The translations under genes and the position numbers were made by a program. DNA of 64,000 nt from Episyrphus balteatus (taxonomy: Eukaryota > Arthropoda > Insecta > Diptera > Syrphidae): contig NC_079137.1 in NCBI RefSeq assembly GCF_945859705.1, positions 70,578,277 to 70,642,276 on the forward strand, given 5' to 3'. This document shows positions 1 through 12,226 of this stretch, piece after piece (within the stretch, counting starts at the first letter, position 1; the number at the start of each line of letters is the position of its first letter). The notes beneath the pieces were generated by a model that saw only the letters and a program-made list of their open reading frames with translations, was not told the DNA's origin and made no database searches.

Positions 1-1522
1 TCTTTTCTGTTCGAGACACCACAAATTGAATAGTTTCTTTGTTATGGAATTAATTAACGTAATAAATCATTAAGAAGAGTAAAACCTTGAAATAGAGGGG
101 GTGGTAGTACGGGGGTGAGAATATGGTTACGGTACGAGGAGGTTGTGATGCGAGTTTGGGTAAAATAATGAAAAAAAGGAAAAAAAATTCCTTCAGTTTT
201 TTTTTTTGTTTTTCTTTCTCAAAGAAGTTATAAGGAATTTCAAAAATGTAATTCTTATGCCAGCGCAGTGTCAGGCAACCGCAATTAATCTGTCAAAAAA
301 TTTACTTTTCCCCTCCCCCCCCCCCCCCCCCAAAAAAAAAAAAAGGAATTTTTCTTTCTTATTTTCTTCGCAAAATGTGCGAAAGACGTTTCTCAGCAGG
401 ACTCTGATGTAATTTTTTTCCGTCGCTGTTTTCATGTCTTCTTGGCTCTTCGTCTCATTTAGCGATATTGAAGAGGAATTTGGTTAATTCTTCCCGCGCG
501 CGCCAGTAAACTTTATGATTTGTTACTATTTTAAAGGAAGAGACTATGCGAAATAGTATTTAGTAGTTGTAGTTGTTGCCTCCACATCTTATAAAGTCTA
601 GAAGATGACATTTTGAAATGTTATTTTCATTTTATACTCCTTCATCTCTTGTGTGTAAAAGACTTGAGAAAGGGTGACAGCATAACATTCAAATACCTTA
701 CCTTAAATTATTTACTTGCGAAAGAACGCAGAGTTAATGGAGGTATTTATACGCAGAATTTCATTCATTCCGCCCTTAATGTCCTCAATAACACAAGATT
801 ATTTTTAGAAATTAATTTCTTTGGAAGTCTTTCAAAATTAAACGAGTTTATTGTCAGACTATATAAATGATGGCAGAATGAGGGTATATATTTACAAATT
901 GTATAGTGGAAAATTATGAGGTTGGAAATACCAAGAATTATTATAAAAGAGAGTTGGGTGATTTATAAATTGAAGTTACTACCTTTAGGAAAGGAATAGT
1001 TTTTGATAATATTTTGTAAGTTTCTCACATTTTAAGACTTTTTTACCTGTAATGACTTACTTGCTGAGGGTTTTTCTCAATTCGATGTGTTATACAGACT
1101 TCTAGCAAAATTGGCTGACTGACATATTCTATTTAGTACAATTTAAGAAACAGAAACAAGTTTGGAGTGTCTTTAAGACACTCTAAAATATATTCAAAAA
1201 CATTATATTTTGAAACTATATACCTACGAGTAGTTGTCCGAAAAACCCAAATAGACTTAAGCGTTCGTGACTTTGGCTTGTTCATGAGCTTATTTGGCCA
1301 GAATAGTGTTCTTGTCATTGAAATGATGTTCTTGTCATGGAAAGTTATAAAAGCAAGATAGTGATAATGAGTTACTTCAGTGTCAAATTAAAAGAATATC
1401 CCACTGAAAACATACTCATAAGCGAACGAAATCCGTCATCTTTTTTTTTTACTCTTCAAAGTGTCATCTCCAGAGCACCCATAGATTTGAGAGTATTCCA
1501 ATCAAAAGCCTTTTATTGTTTT
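1..1522. other. AT-rich non-coding DNA, no gene seen
   Basis: This stretch is low-GC sequence with short open frames only, none longer than 85 codons and none with a recognisable domain. It holds a C17 run followed directly by an A13 run at 315-344. No transposon end or RNA gene could be supported before the palindrome that begins near 1523. Confidence 0.6.
315..344. repeat. C17/A13 homopolymer junction
   Basis: Seventeen C residues are followed immediately by thirteen A residues. Long poly-C runs are rare in such AT-rich DNA and are prone to sequencing and assembly length errors. Confidence 0.85.
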
Positions 1523-2136
1523 ATTACACTGGTTAACAAAATTAAACTTTTTTTTTGTTGCCGAAACAAAAATATACTTTTCTGAAGGTTTTCGGTGTGC
1601 TGAATTCGAATCCGAAGTCAAAAAAAATTAATCAGCTCCCGTTTTTGAAATATTACCGTTAGAAAATGCAGCACTTCGGACCTTATTCTTTTATACATGG
1701 AAAATTGTTTGAGCATATTTAGTAACGGTTTTTATAAGAACTATTTACCAACTTTTTATATCTGTTTAAATCTTTCCGATATCTTTTTTACTGCCCGTGA
1801 TATCCTCAGTTGTTTGGTATTTTTATAAATTTTTAAGATATCTCGGGCAATACAAAAGATATTGAAAAGATTTAAACAGGTATCAAAAGATGGAAAACAG
1901 TTCTTATAGAAACCGTTACTATATATGCTCAAACAATTTTCCTAATACAAAAGAATAATATCCGTAGAACTCAAAAAAACGTTTTTTTGCATTTTCTAAC
2001 GGTAATACATATTTCAAAAACGGGAGCTGATAAGTTGTTGTTGACTTCTTATTCGAGTTCAGCATACCGAAAACCTTGAAAAAAGTATATTATTGTTTCG
2101 GCAACAAAACCCTTGTAAACCAGTGTTATCATCGAA
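1523..2136. mobile_element. Fold-back (palindromic) element, family FB1
   Basis: Two arms of roughly 280 bp face each other around a centre near 1825. Matching arm landmarks are ACACTGGTT against AACCAGTGT, TTGCCGAAACA against TGTTTCGGCAAC, GGGAGCTGAT on both arms in opposite orientation, and ATTGTTTGAGCATAT against ATATGCTCAAACAAT. The arms differ by scattered substitutions and small indels. A truncated relative lies at 20838-21225. There is no coding capacity. It may be a fold-back DNA element or a long-TIR MITE. The target-site duplication is not resolved. Confidence 0.75.
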
Positions 2137-3375
2137 ATGGTGGACTAAAAGTCCATATCAATTTTTGCAAAACCAATTATTTAAAATAAAAATAATGCAA
2201 TTCGGTTATTCATACTTACTTATAAAACACTGAAAAACTGATTTTATTTTTTTTTTTAAAGTTTTATTTGCTCAAATTTTGGGTTTTGGAAGTTCGGTTG
2301 GTCTTAAGAGCAATTAAACCATTTTTGACTAAGCTCCCCTTTTTGGAAAAGTTGAATTTTTGAAAGTAGTTCTAGGTTGTTGTTTTTATCAATAGGTATT
2401 TTCAAAATATCAATTTTTTCAAAATATCAATTTTTTCAAAATATCAATATTTTCAAAATATCAATATTCCGAAAGTTTGGGGTCAAAAACCGCCTTTTTC
2501 GATTCTGTAAGCTTTTGTATTTTCAGTTTTTAAAAAGCGTTTACGATTCAAACTCTTTTTAAAAACTTTAAACTTATAAAACTTAAAAACATCGCTTTCA
2601 AAACTTATTTCAAAAACTACTGTAGGCTCTTTTTTTAGGAAAAACAAAATTGCAAATATTGTTCCAAATGGAACATTTATATTTACTTATTTCTTAGCCC
2701 GAACCGAAAAATCGCAAAAAAAAAAAAAAAAAAAAGAACTAGAACTAGAGCTTAGAACTTAAATATCATTTTTTGTAATCTTTTGTCTCTCTTTTCAAAA
2801 TTACTTAAATAAAAAATGGAATATTTCAAAAACCAAAAGCTACAAAATAAAAACGCTTCCGTCCAAAGTCGAAAACTCTTGAGTATAAGTATACAGTTAT
2901 TTAAAACACATTGTTTTAAACTTTTATTAAAAATTATCAAAAATGTATATTTTAAAGAAAAAAAAAAAAAACAATTTTTACCATGTTAAAAAAAAAGTTC
3001 TCAAAGAACAACTCACTTTTCGAATATAAATATTTTAAAAACACTGCTTTTATATAGAACTTAAAAATTAATCCAAGATAAAGGATACTCCCGTTTTGAC
3101 GAATGTGAAAGATATAACAAAAACAAAGATCACATTTTTTTTCTGAATTGTTGTTTTTTGAATTGTGTTTTTGTATCAATTTTTGTTTAAAAATTATAAC
3201 ATTTTTCGATCATTGTATTAATGAATTTTTAAGGTCCTTAAAATATCCCAATTCGATAAAAAAAAAATTACTTAAGGTACTGTTTTAGAATTTTTACTTT
3301 CCAACCGATTCTGAGTTATCAATATATTTGTCTCGATTTTTCGTATATAAAATTGTATACAGGTTTTAAAAACTC
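2137..3375. other. AT-rich non-coding DNA with short tandem repeats
   Basis: No gene is visible. The stretch contains the 18-bp tandem repeat at 2393-2471 and A-runs near 2716-2735 and 2958-2971. The open frames here simply translate A/T-rich repeats. Confidence 0.5.
2393..2471. repeat. Tandem repeat, about 18-bp unit
   Basis: The unit TTTTCAAAATATCAA plus a short T/A-rich linker is repeated about four times with little variation. The Phe/Ile-rich open frame here is only a translation of this repeat. Confidence 0.85.
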
Positions 3376-4049
3376 TAAAGGAGAATGGGCATTTTGGACG
3401 TTGAGCGGCCATCAATAAAATTGGTATCAAATGAAAGAATTATAGCTCACTAAAAACTTTTATTATGGACGTTTCCCTGTATTGCGTTAAGAATGGAAGA
3501 TAATGCAGTATTAGTATTGTTAATGCATTGTTCAATGTATGAAGGAAAAACTGATTTATATTTTTATATGGAATATAAAATATGATGCTCTGTCATTTTC
3601 CCTAAACATGAAGACATTAATCTTGAAAATCCGACCAATAGAACTCATAATATAAGATTTTTAAGACAACCATTTCAGGCTCGAAAGTTTTCAACCAATT
3701 CAAAGTAACAAAAAATTGAACAACAAAACTCTAAAAATAGGCTTGAATTTGTTGTTTTAAAATGCTTATAGTTTGGGTTCTAGTGGTTGGATATTCAAGA
3801 TAAAGGTCTTCAGACTCAGGCAAAATGACAGAAAATAATATTTTGCACTTAAAATACACAATTGAGTTATAACATTGAGACATATATAAAGTGTTAAATG
3901 CAAAAATGCATTTTATCCGTTATTGAAATACGTCACAGGGATAAAACTTCTGCACAATGTATGTAAACCTTAAGTACATAAAAAAATAACAAATTCATTC
4001 CTGGCCGCGTAACGTCCACGTTTCATACAAACTTGCCCATTCTCCTTTA
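3376..4049. mobile_element. Fold-back element FB2 with TAAAGGAGAATGGGCA ends
   Basis: The left end TAAAGGAGAATGGGCA is matched by TGCCCATTCTCCTTTA on the right. The arms of about 290 bp remain alignable to the centre near 3712. Landmarks are GGACGTT..GCGGCCA at both ends, CTGTCATTTT on the left against AAAATGACAG on the right, and a shared GAAGAC..ATCTTGAA block. Indels have eroded the arms. There is no open frame of note. The structure fits a non-autonomous fold-back or long-TIR element. No clear target-site duplication was found. Confidence 0.75.
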
Positions 4050-5734
4050 CAACTTTGTGGCCATTCAAATTATAACATTTTTTAATTACTTCTGTGCAAG
4101 TTCCTTAAAAGTAAGGTTATTTTTGATTATCTGCAGAATCAAACCAACAAAACTTGTATAAATTTTTGAAGGATTTTTTTACTTTGGTTTTTTAAATTTT
4201 TTTCAACGATTTTATTTTGCATTATACTTTATTTTATTTTTTCATAAGTTTTACTTAATAGTGTTTTATTTTTGTTGAAAGAAAAATGTTATGCATTTAC
4301 AAAATTCGCCAAACTAAGAACATTCTAAAGCTTTGATTTCTTTTTTTGAATTTTCTTATTTTCAGTTTTTGAATTATTTTTTGTTTTCTAGGTCTAAGAA
4401 CTACTCGCTAAAAATAAAGTACACATTATATAAAATTTAAGTGTTTTCCTTACCAAATTTTCAAAAGTCGTATCAGTACGTACCTGCAACGAGAAGATAA
4501 GAACAAATATTAAATTTGTTATTAAATCCGAAAAAAAAAAATTGAAAATTAAAGTTAAAAATCCCCACATAACAAACATGCAAGCAAACAGAAATAAAAA
4601 AAAAACAAAACTTTATCACACGCATTACTCTTCTTCTCATATTTGAATCATCTAGGACCTCTGAAAAAAACCCTATACCCCAATCTTTTTACAATACAAC
4701 TCTTGCATCCATTAATCCCGGCTTGTAATTTCCTTTTTCTTCTTCTCATCTCGCATACATAATGAAGTTCAAAAAGCTAAAAGCGTCACAGTACAACAAA
4801 TTAATGTAAAAGTCCTTCCTTTTTTGTCTCCTCCTCAGGCTCAGACTCAGGTTCAGGTTCTCTCCTATACTCAATCAGGTCCTTTTGCTGTATGATGCGT
4901 ACCTCTACTAGTGTCGTCGTATTATATGAAATGCACATGTGAAAATGGGGTGCGATAATCACAGGGGTAACATATTGTGTGTATGATGGCAATATGTTAA
5001 CGGTGGAGTCTCTAGGTAAGGTACCTCTCTCTATAACTTGTACTCTCTTCATCGTACTTTTGCCAATGAAAATAGCCCTTTTGTGTGACGGAAATTACAT
5101 TTTGCCAACCCTTAAAGTGTCAACTTCAAGGCTCTGTGACGTTTTTCTCTGTTAAAAAGCATAATATGCAGTAGAGAAGGAGTAGAAACAGTAGCAGCAA
5201 CAGCAAAAGTACCACGTGAATGTCAACTCGGTTGGTTGCATTTGCTGTGTAATCACAAAGTGATGTGTCGCATGCGATGCAATGATGAAAGCATTTAATA
5301 TCATTTGTTGCCTTCTTCATACGTTTACGTTTATTTCATCCACATCACACACACAAACATCATCCTTCATTCATCGACCGTTCAGAAATGTAGATTCAAA
5401 GAAAAGCAGCCTAGGCGTTTTTGGTTCGTTTTGTGACAAAAGACAGAAGGGTGGAGTACTAAAGAAGGTAAAAAAACACGACTTTCAATGCAACTAGCGT
5501 CAAAATGATGACACACAAAAGATCACATAGCCAGAAAGGTGAAGTTCACACAGGTCCTCAAAAGGGGATTTGGAGGATTTATAAATTTCTTCGGATTTTC
5601 TTTACGTCCCTTCTGTCGGAAAAATTAAGGCCCCTCCTCACAAAATAATTTTTAAGACCTTCAAAAAGTCATAAAGCTCCTAACTTTGTTCTGAATTTCA
5701 AGCTAGAAGCTTCCAATATCACTCCAACATACTT
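4050..5734. other. Mostly unique DNA, no confident gene
   Basis: The first 500 bases are AT-rich. From about 4600 the composition becomes more balanced and contains no recognised transposon. One short minus-strand frame (4801-5052) is listed separately as a weak coding candidate. No RNA gene or promoter could be supported. Confidence 0.5.
4801..5052 (-). CDS. Possible short ORF or terminal exon, 83 codons, unknown function
   Basis: The frame runs from an ATG with A at -3 to TAA. Its amino-acid composition is more balanced than that of the other open frames here. It has an N-terminal half with Leu-Pro-Arg-Asp and Ser-Tyr-Thr segments, then a strongly acidic C-terminus built on a Glu-Pro/Glu-Ser hexanucleotide repeat followed by Lys-Lys. 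No domain or family is recognised. The acidic tail comes from a simple repeat, so chance openness is quite possible. It could be a terminal exon of a spliced gene, but no donor or acceptor is compelling. It is included only because its codon composition stands out. Confidence 0.15.
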   Translation of the reverse strand: MKRVQVIERGTLPRDSTVNILPSYTQYVTPVIIAPHFHMCISYNTTTLVEVRIIQQKDLIEYRREPEPESEPEEETKKEGLLH

Positions 5735-7465
5735 TTTGACGTGATAACGTCTTATAAATCGATGAACCATGGGAGAATCCACGAAAAAATGACGCCATTC
5801 GTTCCGCCTGAAATTTTTAGCTGTGTTGCATAAATTTCAATTAAAAAAAAATTTTATAGCTTATTTGAAAGATAATAACCTAAAGTTGAATAATAATGAA
5901 GGATTTTTCAAAATTCCATTATTTAATAGGGTAAATAGAGGTAACACATAAATTGCAAAAAAGTGGCTATTTTCTAAATTCAACGTTGTAGAAAAATGAA
6001 TTTTTTTAATTGATAGATAAATTTATTGTTAGGCTGACAGTGGTATTGAAAAAATTCTAACAAATTCCAAAACCAAGTTATAAACGTGAGGTAGACCTTT
6101 GACAAAGTAGTGATTATATGTAGGGGAATTTTTTTTTTTTGACAATTTGAAAAATTCCATTGAAAAGATAATAAAAAAAAATATTAGGGGTCTATTATGA
6201 ATTTTTTTTAAAACACTGCGTTTCGAAATAGGAATTTTTAAAAAACTGGTTTTAATTTTTAGCAATTTTTCGTAGCGTTTAAAAAATTTCAAACTTATAG
6301 AACATATAATTTATATAGTTGTGTGCATGCATGCGCAAAAATTGGTACTCTTAAATGATTTCTGACCGAATAACGGAAAAATTAAGTTTTTTTGCCCGAA
6401 GTTTTTGACCGTTTTTAACCTTTTTTTATTTTTTATCTTTTTTTTTTTTCAGATAAATAAATGAAATTTATACTGTAAATATATAATAAGGAGGACTATA
6501 TTTGTACTAAATTCCAATTCATTTCGTATTCGCAATTTTGAGATAACGGTAAAATAAAGTTCTACTTTTCAACAGGTTATAACTTTTGATCTAGAGCACA
6601 TACAAATTTGATTTTTACAGAGCATCCTTATAATGTTACCTTTATAAGGATCTAAAAACTTGAGAAATACCTCAAAACACCTGTGGAGATCTTTTGACCA
6701 TGACCGGCCACCGGATCACGGTGTGATCTACCGTGATTTCTGTTTGAACTTTCGACATGGTTGGCTTTAGAAAATTCTTAATTTTTTTGTAGGCATCGTA
6801 GATATATTATTGAATCGTCATATGAAAGGTGAAATATTAAGCTTTCACATGATATAAAATTTTTTATAGGTTGTGATAGAAAAAAATTGATTTAATAGTG
6901 TGAGAAGATAAAAATATATGAGATCTTTGCTTTTTTTGATGAAAATAGATTGAGTTCAAAAATTTCTAGCTCTTTTTAAAGATTTCGTATAGACATGATT
7001 CATGATGATGAATTTAATGGTGTTAGAAAAAAAAATTATGATTTCTTTGCTTTTTTCATCAAAAAATGATTGTTTGCAATAAATTATTTTTATTCTCTTT
7101 ACGTATTGTAAAAATTTGAGTATGGTTTTATTCTTTAGAAAAATTGGTAAGCTTTTCAATGGTGTAATTTTTTTCTAACCTTTTCATATAAAAAAAATTG
7201 ATATATTGAGAAAAGAAAAAAGAAGTAATTTTTTAGCGTTTTCTTGTAAATTATGATTGGATTCAAAAATGTATTCCGTTTTTCTACAAAATATACAGAT
7301 ATTAATATTTAATGTCTAAAATCTTTAGTTTAATACTTTACTATAAGATTTACTATCTAATAAGAAAGTTGACAAAATAATAATTTTTAAATCATTTTGT
7401 TTTTTAACAAAAGCAAACAAACTGTTTTCCTATGACGTTATGACGTAAAATTATCCTCCGTTAAT
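5735..7465 (+). mobile_element. Unclassified repeat family R1, copy 1
   Basis: This copy aligns along its length with 9056-10845 and, inverted, with 31590-29085. It begins TTTTTGACGTGATAACGTC and continues TTATAAATCGATGAACCATG. Near its right end it has GACGTTATGACGTAAAA, roughly the inverted form of the start, so the element has imperfect terminal inverted repeats of about 15 bp. Shared internal blocks include GGCTTATTTGAAAGATAATA, TTTAATAGGGTAAA, AGATAACGGTAAAATAAA, GTGGAGATCT and CATATGAAAGGTGAAATA. No transposase frame is present. It is a non-autonomous DNA element of a superfamily I cannot name. Confidence 0.8.
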
Positions 7466-9055
7466 TTTTTTTCAAAGAACTACAACAACTTAATTGGTGA
7501 AATTCTCCTGGGTCATTATATTGGATGTTCATTTATAAGCCAGTGTTGCATATGCAAATGGATGTGTGAATTTATGATATAAAGTTGATGAGGAACGACG
7601 ACAACGGCGACGATTGTGTAGCAGAAGGAGCAACACAAGGATATAACGGTGATGAAATGACGACAACAACATCGCGCCATATAACCAGCGAGGACGACGA
7701 CGACAACGGTGAGAAACCAAACGATAACAACAACAACGATGACTACGAGGAAGAGAGGTCTTTTAAAGATACCCACAAATCCACTTGAGGGTGACTGACT
7801 GACTTATTACCCACTTGGTTTACACTTTGCATTATTTATGCGAAATGGTGAGTCCTTCAGCACAGGACTTCACCAAGCCTCAAGCTCCCAACCTCCAGCC
7901 CATTCGCCACTTTTAGCACATTCCGACTTCTTATCGCTAGAAAACACTTTGCATGTAAAATCATTGGGGCTGAACTGTGCGAGCATTGAACGCATTGCAT
8001 TGTTCTAATACACACATGTACACATTGCACACATGCACACGAAAACCAATGGTTTCTATATTACCACTAGCTCATGGGTGCATTAAGGTTCAGGACGAAA
8101 ACCTCATCTCCCCTCTCCACACACTCCCACTACAATATTACCACGACTGTCATACTGTTCAAACTGCGATAACATACAAATGCCAAACGCCTATCTTAGC
8201 CATTTGCATAGAAAACACACATCGTCGTTTCGATGCAATGCACCTCTCACTCCCTCTGTTGGTCGGTTAGTGGAATTGGTTAGTAGTGGGAATGTGGTGT
8301 TCCTATAACTATAGACATCAGGGTGGTTATGGGGGCTGTTGGCTGCTGCTGCTGATGATGATGATGACGATGATGATGGCAGCCATATGGAATACAAAGT
8401 GGAATGCAATGAAATTACTCAGACTATACTGTGCGTAGAGATCTGGTGTAACATGCATATGCGAAACCAACTCTCTCGAACCCTAAATACCAAATATACC
8501 CAACACCAAACCAAACCAAGCAAAAGCAAGCAAGCGACCAAGTCATCAACCAGGCCACCAGTTCGTCAGTCAGTCAGTTTAGACAGCAGCATCACTGACA
8601 TCAGTAGCAGCCAGCTAGACCCAGCGAGTGACATTGTTATGCATATGACATTTTGTTGTTGCCATGTCATTAGACATGTCAAATCGGTTTTTGAATTCCA
8701 ATGGATAATGATGATGATGGTAAGAACGGGTGTAGGGTATTTGAGTATTATAATGCGTTTGATGTCTTGAGGTTTTTCGACGTCTTTAAAATACAAAAAA
8801 TAAATTTGTAGCACAATGATTCCAAGGCTTATTGACTTACAACTCTCAACTACTCCTGTGTGATTATAATAGTTTGCTTGAATGGAACAGACTTATACAA
8901 TTTTCAACTTATTTAAAATGCCTAAGCAGCAGAGAAGTCCATTGCACTATAATCATTGTGCTACGAGGTAAAAAAGACTTAAATAAAATACAAAATACTG
9001 GTGTCAATTTTTAAAGCATAACCACTGAACGGGTCACCATGGTGTATGAGTAACA
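7466..9055. other. Unique island rich in GAT/GAC trinucleotide repeats
   Basis: This island between R1 copies 1 and 2 has more balanced base composition. It contains GAC/GAT/AAC trinucleotide tracts at about 7590-7750 and (GAT)n at 8353-8377. The open frames rich in Asp, Asn and Thr (7585-7788) and Asp (8339-8770) arise from these tracts. They carry no recognisable domain and are not called as genes. Function is unknown; it could be intronic or regulatory DNA. Confidence 0.5.
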
Positions 9056-10845
9056 TTTTTTGATGTGATGACGTCTTATAAATCGATGAACCATGGCAGA
9101 CACCACAAAAAAGTGACGCCATTTTCTCCCATTCTACTCTTGCGGCAAAAATTTCAATTCAATATTAAAAATAAACTATTAGAGATACAAAAATCTTCTA
9201 AGGCTTATTTGAAAGATAATAATCTAAAGCATAATTCAAATGTAGGATTTTTAAAAATTCCGGCATTTAATAGGGTAAACAGGGGTAAAACGGAAAGATG
9301 AAATTTGAACTAAAATCTAAACGCGAAGAGAGAGAGAGAGTGTAGAGAGTTGATTTTTTTTTGCTAAAGATAGATGAGATTAATTTAAGAATAACTGCAT
9401 TTAAAAAAAAATGCTAAAAAATTTTGAAATTAAGCTATAACGTTTTGTTTGAACGTTGTACACGTGTTGGGGCTATGACAAAATGATGATTTTGGGTAAA
9501 TAATTTTTTTTTGACAATTCTAAATATGCCATTTGTTAGATAAGGGGAAAAATGATATGAATTTTTTTCCAACACTCTGCGTTTCGAAATATGAATTTTT
9601 GAAAAACACCTTGTTTTTTTGGGGGAATTTTTGGGTAATTTTTGATTTTTAGTTCAAAAATCTCAAACTTATAGGACATGTAGGTTTTACATACATGTGC
9701 AAAAAATTGGAATCGTTTAGTGAGTTTTGACTGAATAACAGAAGAAACAAGTTTTTAAAAAACACGTTTTTTGACCTTTTTTAACCGATTTTCATCGTTT
9801 TTTATTTTTATCTTTTTTTTTTAATATATACAGAAATAAAGCATATGGAGTACGACTAAATGTGTGCCAAGTTTCAATCATTTTCGTGAACACAGTTTTT
9901 AGATAACGGTAAAATAAAATTTTAGAATTCAACAGGTTATAACTTATAACTTTTGACCAAGAGCGGATAGAAATTTTATTAAACTTTTATGAACATCCTG
10001 ATACAATTACCTTTCATTTGGTATATCACACATAACGGTAGACTAACTACAAGCTACACAATGTTAAATCAAGAAACTTGCGAAAAACCTCAAAACACCA
10101 GTGGAGATCTGTTGCCCTCCGAACAGCCACCAGTGTGGGAAGTGCCGTAATCTCAGTCTGGAAATTCGACATGGTTGACTTTAAAAAATTCTCAGTTCTC
10201 TTGTAGGCATCTTTGAAATGAGATTGATACGTCATATGAAAGGTGAAATAATAAGCTTTCACATGGTATAAAATTGTTTATAGGTTGTCAAACAAAAAAA
10301 ATTGATTCCATAGCGTGAGAACATAAAAATAAATGTTTTTTTTTTTTGCTTTTTTTAATAAAATTTGATCGAGTTCAAAAAATTCTAGCTCTTTTTGTAG
10401 ATGTCTCATAGACCTGATCGATATGTATATTTTGATCTAAGACAATAAGCTTCCAGATGGTATAAAATTTTTTAGGAAAAAAGTTGTTAGTGAAAAAAAT
10501 GGAATAAATGACGTGAGTAGATAAAAATTCATGTTTTTTTTGCTTTTTTTGCTGAAAATGATTGTTTTATAAATTATTTTTATACTTTTTGCGCATTGTA
10601 AAAATTTAAGAAGAAATACTTCTTGGTTTTTAAATTGCATATTTTTTTTGTAAGATTTTAGAATAAAAAATTTATAATGAGAAAAAAAAAGGTATTTTTT
10701 TTTAGCTTTTTCTTGTAAATTATGATTGTTTGAAAAAAGCAATTGACTCATTTTAAATAAAAGCACACAACCTGTTTTCTGACGACGTTATCACGTAAAA
10801 CCATCGTCCGTAAACCGGAATTACCGACAACGTCTTTTTCAATAG
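9056..10845 (+). mobile_element. Unclassified repeat family R1, copy 2
   Basis: This is the second full-length R1 copy, in the same orientation as copy 1 and about 3.3 kb away. It starts TTTTTTGATGTGATGACGTC and ends with GACGACGTTATCACGTAAAA followed by ACCATCGTCCGTAAACCGG. The right end extends further than in copy 1. It matches the right end of copy 3, which has TCGTCCGTTAACCGG, so the true right boundary probably lies near 10845. A (GA)n tract occurs at about 9326-9340. There is no transposase frame. Confidence 0.8.
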
Positions 10846-11330
10846 AACAAAGCTAACATTTATTTATAGTTGGGGCCCTATCATATTCGTGTAGTGCAGT
10901 TATTGAAAATAATCTCTGTACCTTTGGGTTTAAAAAATAGGAATACACTACACACAAGCAGACCATTTTTTTCAATGAAAGTGTACTCGTAGGTATAATA
11001 GGCAATAATGCAAGATCAGAACTTGAGGAACTTTTTTAGTAGGGGTTCTCATCCGCACGATAGGGTTTTCATTTTCAAAAACAAGAGAATTTCTGAATTC
11101 TTTGAAAATTTTCAAATACCAGTATCTTTTTTAGAAACGGGCGCATTGGAGTTGGTGAGAAAGTTTTTTTTTGCCAACCCAACAAAGAACAACTGCTGTT
11201 TAAAGTACTGGAGACTGTTAGAACGTCAATTCTATAATGTCACCTACAATTAAAGAAAATTTCTTTTGAAAATCTCCGCGTGGGTTGAGTTTCTGTACCG
11301 CGTAACGCTAGCTTTCTAAGGACAGAATGA

Positions 11331-11420
11331 ATGCCGGAATAAGCAACGTTGTTGGTCAATGCACACAAAAAAATGGATGCCGGAATATGTAACTTTGTTG
11401 GTCAAGACACAAACATATCA
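11331..11420. repeat. Direct duplication, 46-bp period
   Basis: The block ATGCCGGAATA..GT..TTGTTGGTCAA..CACA occurs twice in tandem, starting at 11331 and 11377, with a handful of differences. Confidence 0.8.
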
Positions 11421-12154
11421 TTGGGTTCTATTTTGTGCTAAATAAGTAACTCACATAAGCGTTACTGCAGGTGGCGATCAACGGTAGCAGGCGCATTTAA
11501 CGTCTATTCTACATTGAAGATTAGACCACGAAATTTGTGTTCCATTTATACACTGAGAGGTATCAGCAATCTGAACGTGTAACGCTTCGACCCTACAAAT
11601 TTTGCGACTGACGACTGAATGAAGCCAAATGGAGAGAAAAAGCTGATAATTGTAAAACTGAGACTTATGAAAATGCTGAACTCGAATTATGAAAACACGG
11701 AGAGAGGTCTTATATTGAAAATGTTTTAAGCTTAACTTATTTCTAATAAGATACCTACATTGATTGATATAAAATTTGTTGGCACATATGGGGCTGCAGA
11801 TTAGACGGAAAAATCTTGATGTATCAGTTGGATATCTTAGAGCTTAATGAGGCTCAGTTATAGGATCAGCCTGCCAAGGCATAACACTTTACTTATTTAC
11901 TTCTGAAAGAAGGAAAGACGTTATGTAACACAGTTAGATCTAGGAAGCTGCTAACTAAACCCGCTTTGAGTAGCTTTATTTCATGTGGTCCACTAGGTGA
12001 CCAAATCATCCAGCCCTAGATTCTGAACTAGAGTACGCCACGTCACAAATAGAAGGAGGCTAGGTTTAGCCTACACTGCAGTACAAACAATTTTGCTTCT
12101 CTAAAGCTTTACAGAAGCAACTATAGTTTTAACGAAAGCTTGACAACTTTTAAG

Positions 12155-12226
12155 CCTGACCAAGTTCGATCCCACGTACCTACGCATACCAGCCCAGCAC
12201 TCTACCAGTAAACCATGCTCTAACAT
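12155..12226 (-). repeat. tRNA-like (SINE-type) segment
   Basis: On the minus strand the segment contains an A-box-like motif, TGGTTTACTGGTAGAGTGC, and about 30 bases later a degenerate B-box-like GGGATCGAACTT. Spacing and order fit a tRNA-derived pol III promoter. An acceptor stem and a clean T-arm are missing, so a working tRNA is unlikely. It is probably the head of an old SINE or a tRNA pseudogene. Confidence 0.4.

Noticed and set aside
8339..8770. 143-codon frame beginning with Ala/Asp runs
   Set aside because: The start is built on (GCT)n and (GAT)n tracts and the rest has no recognisable domain.
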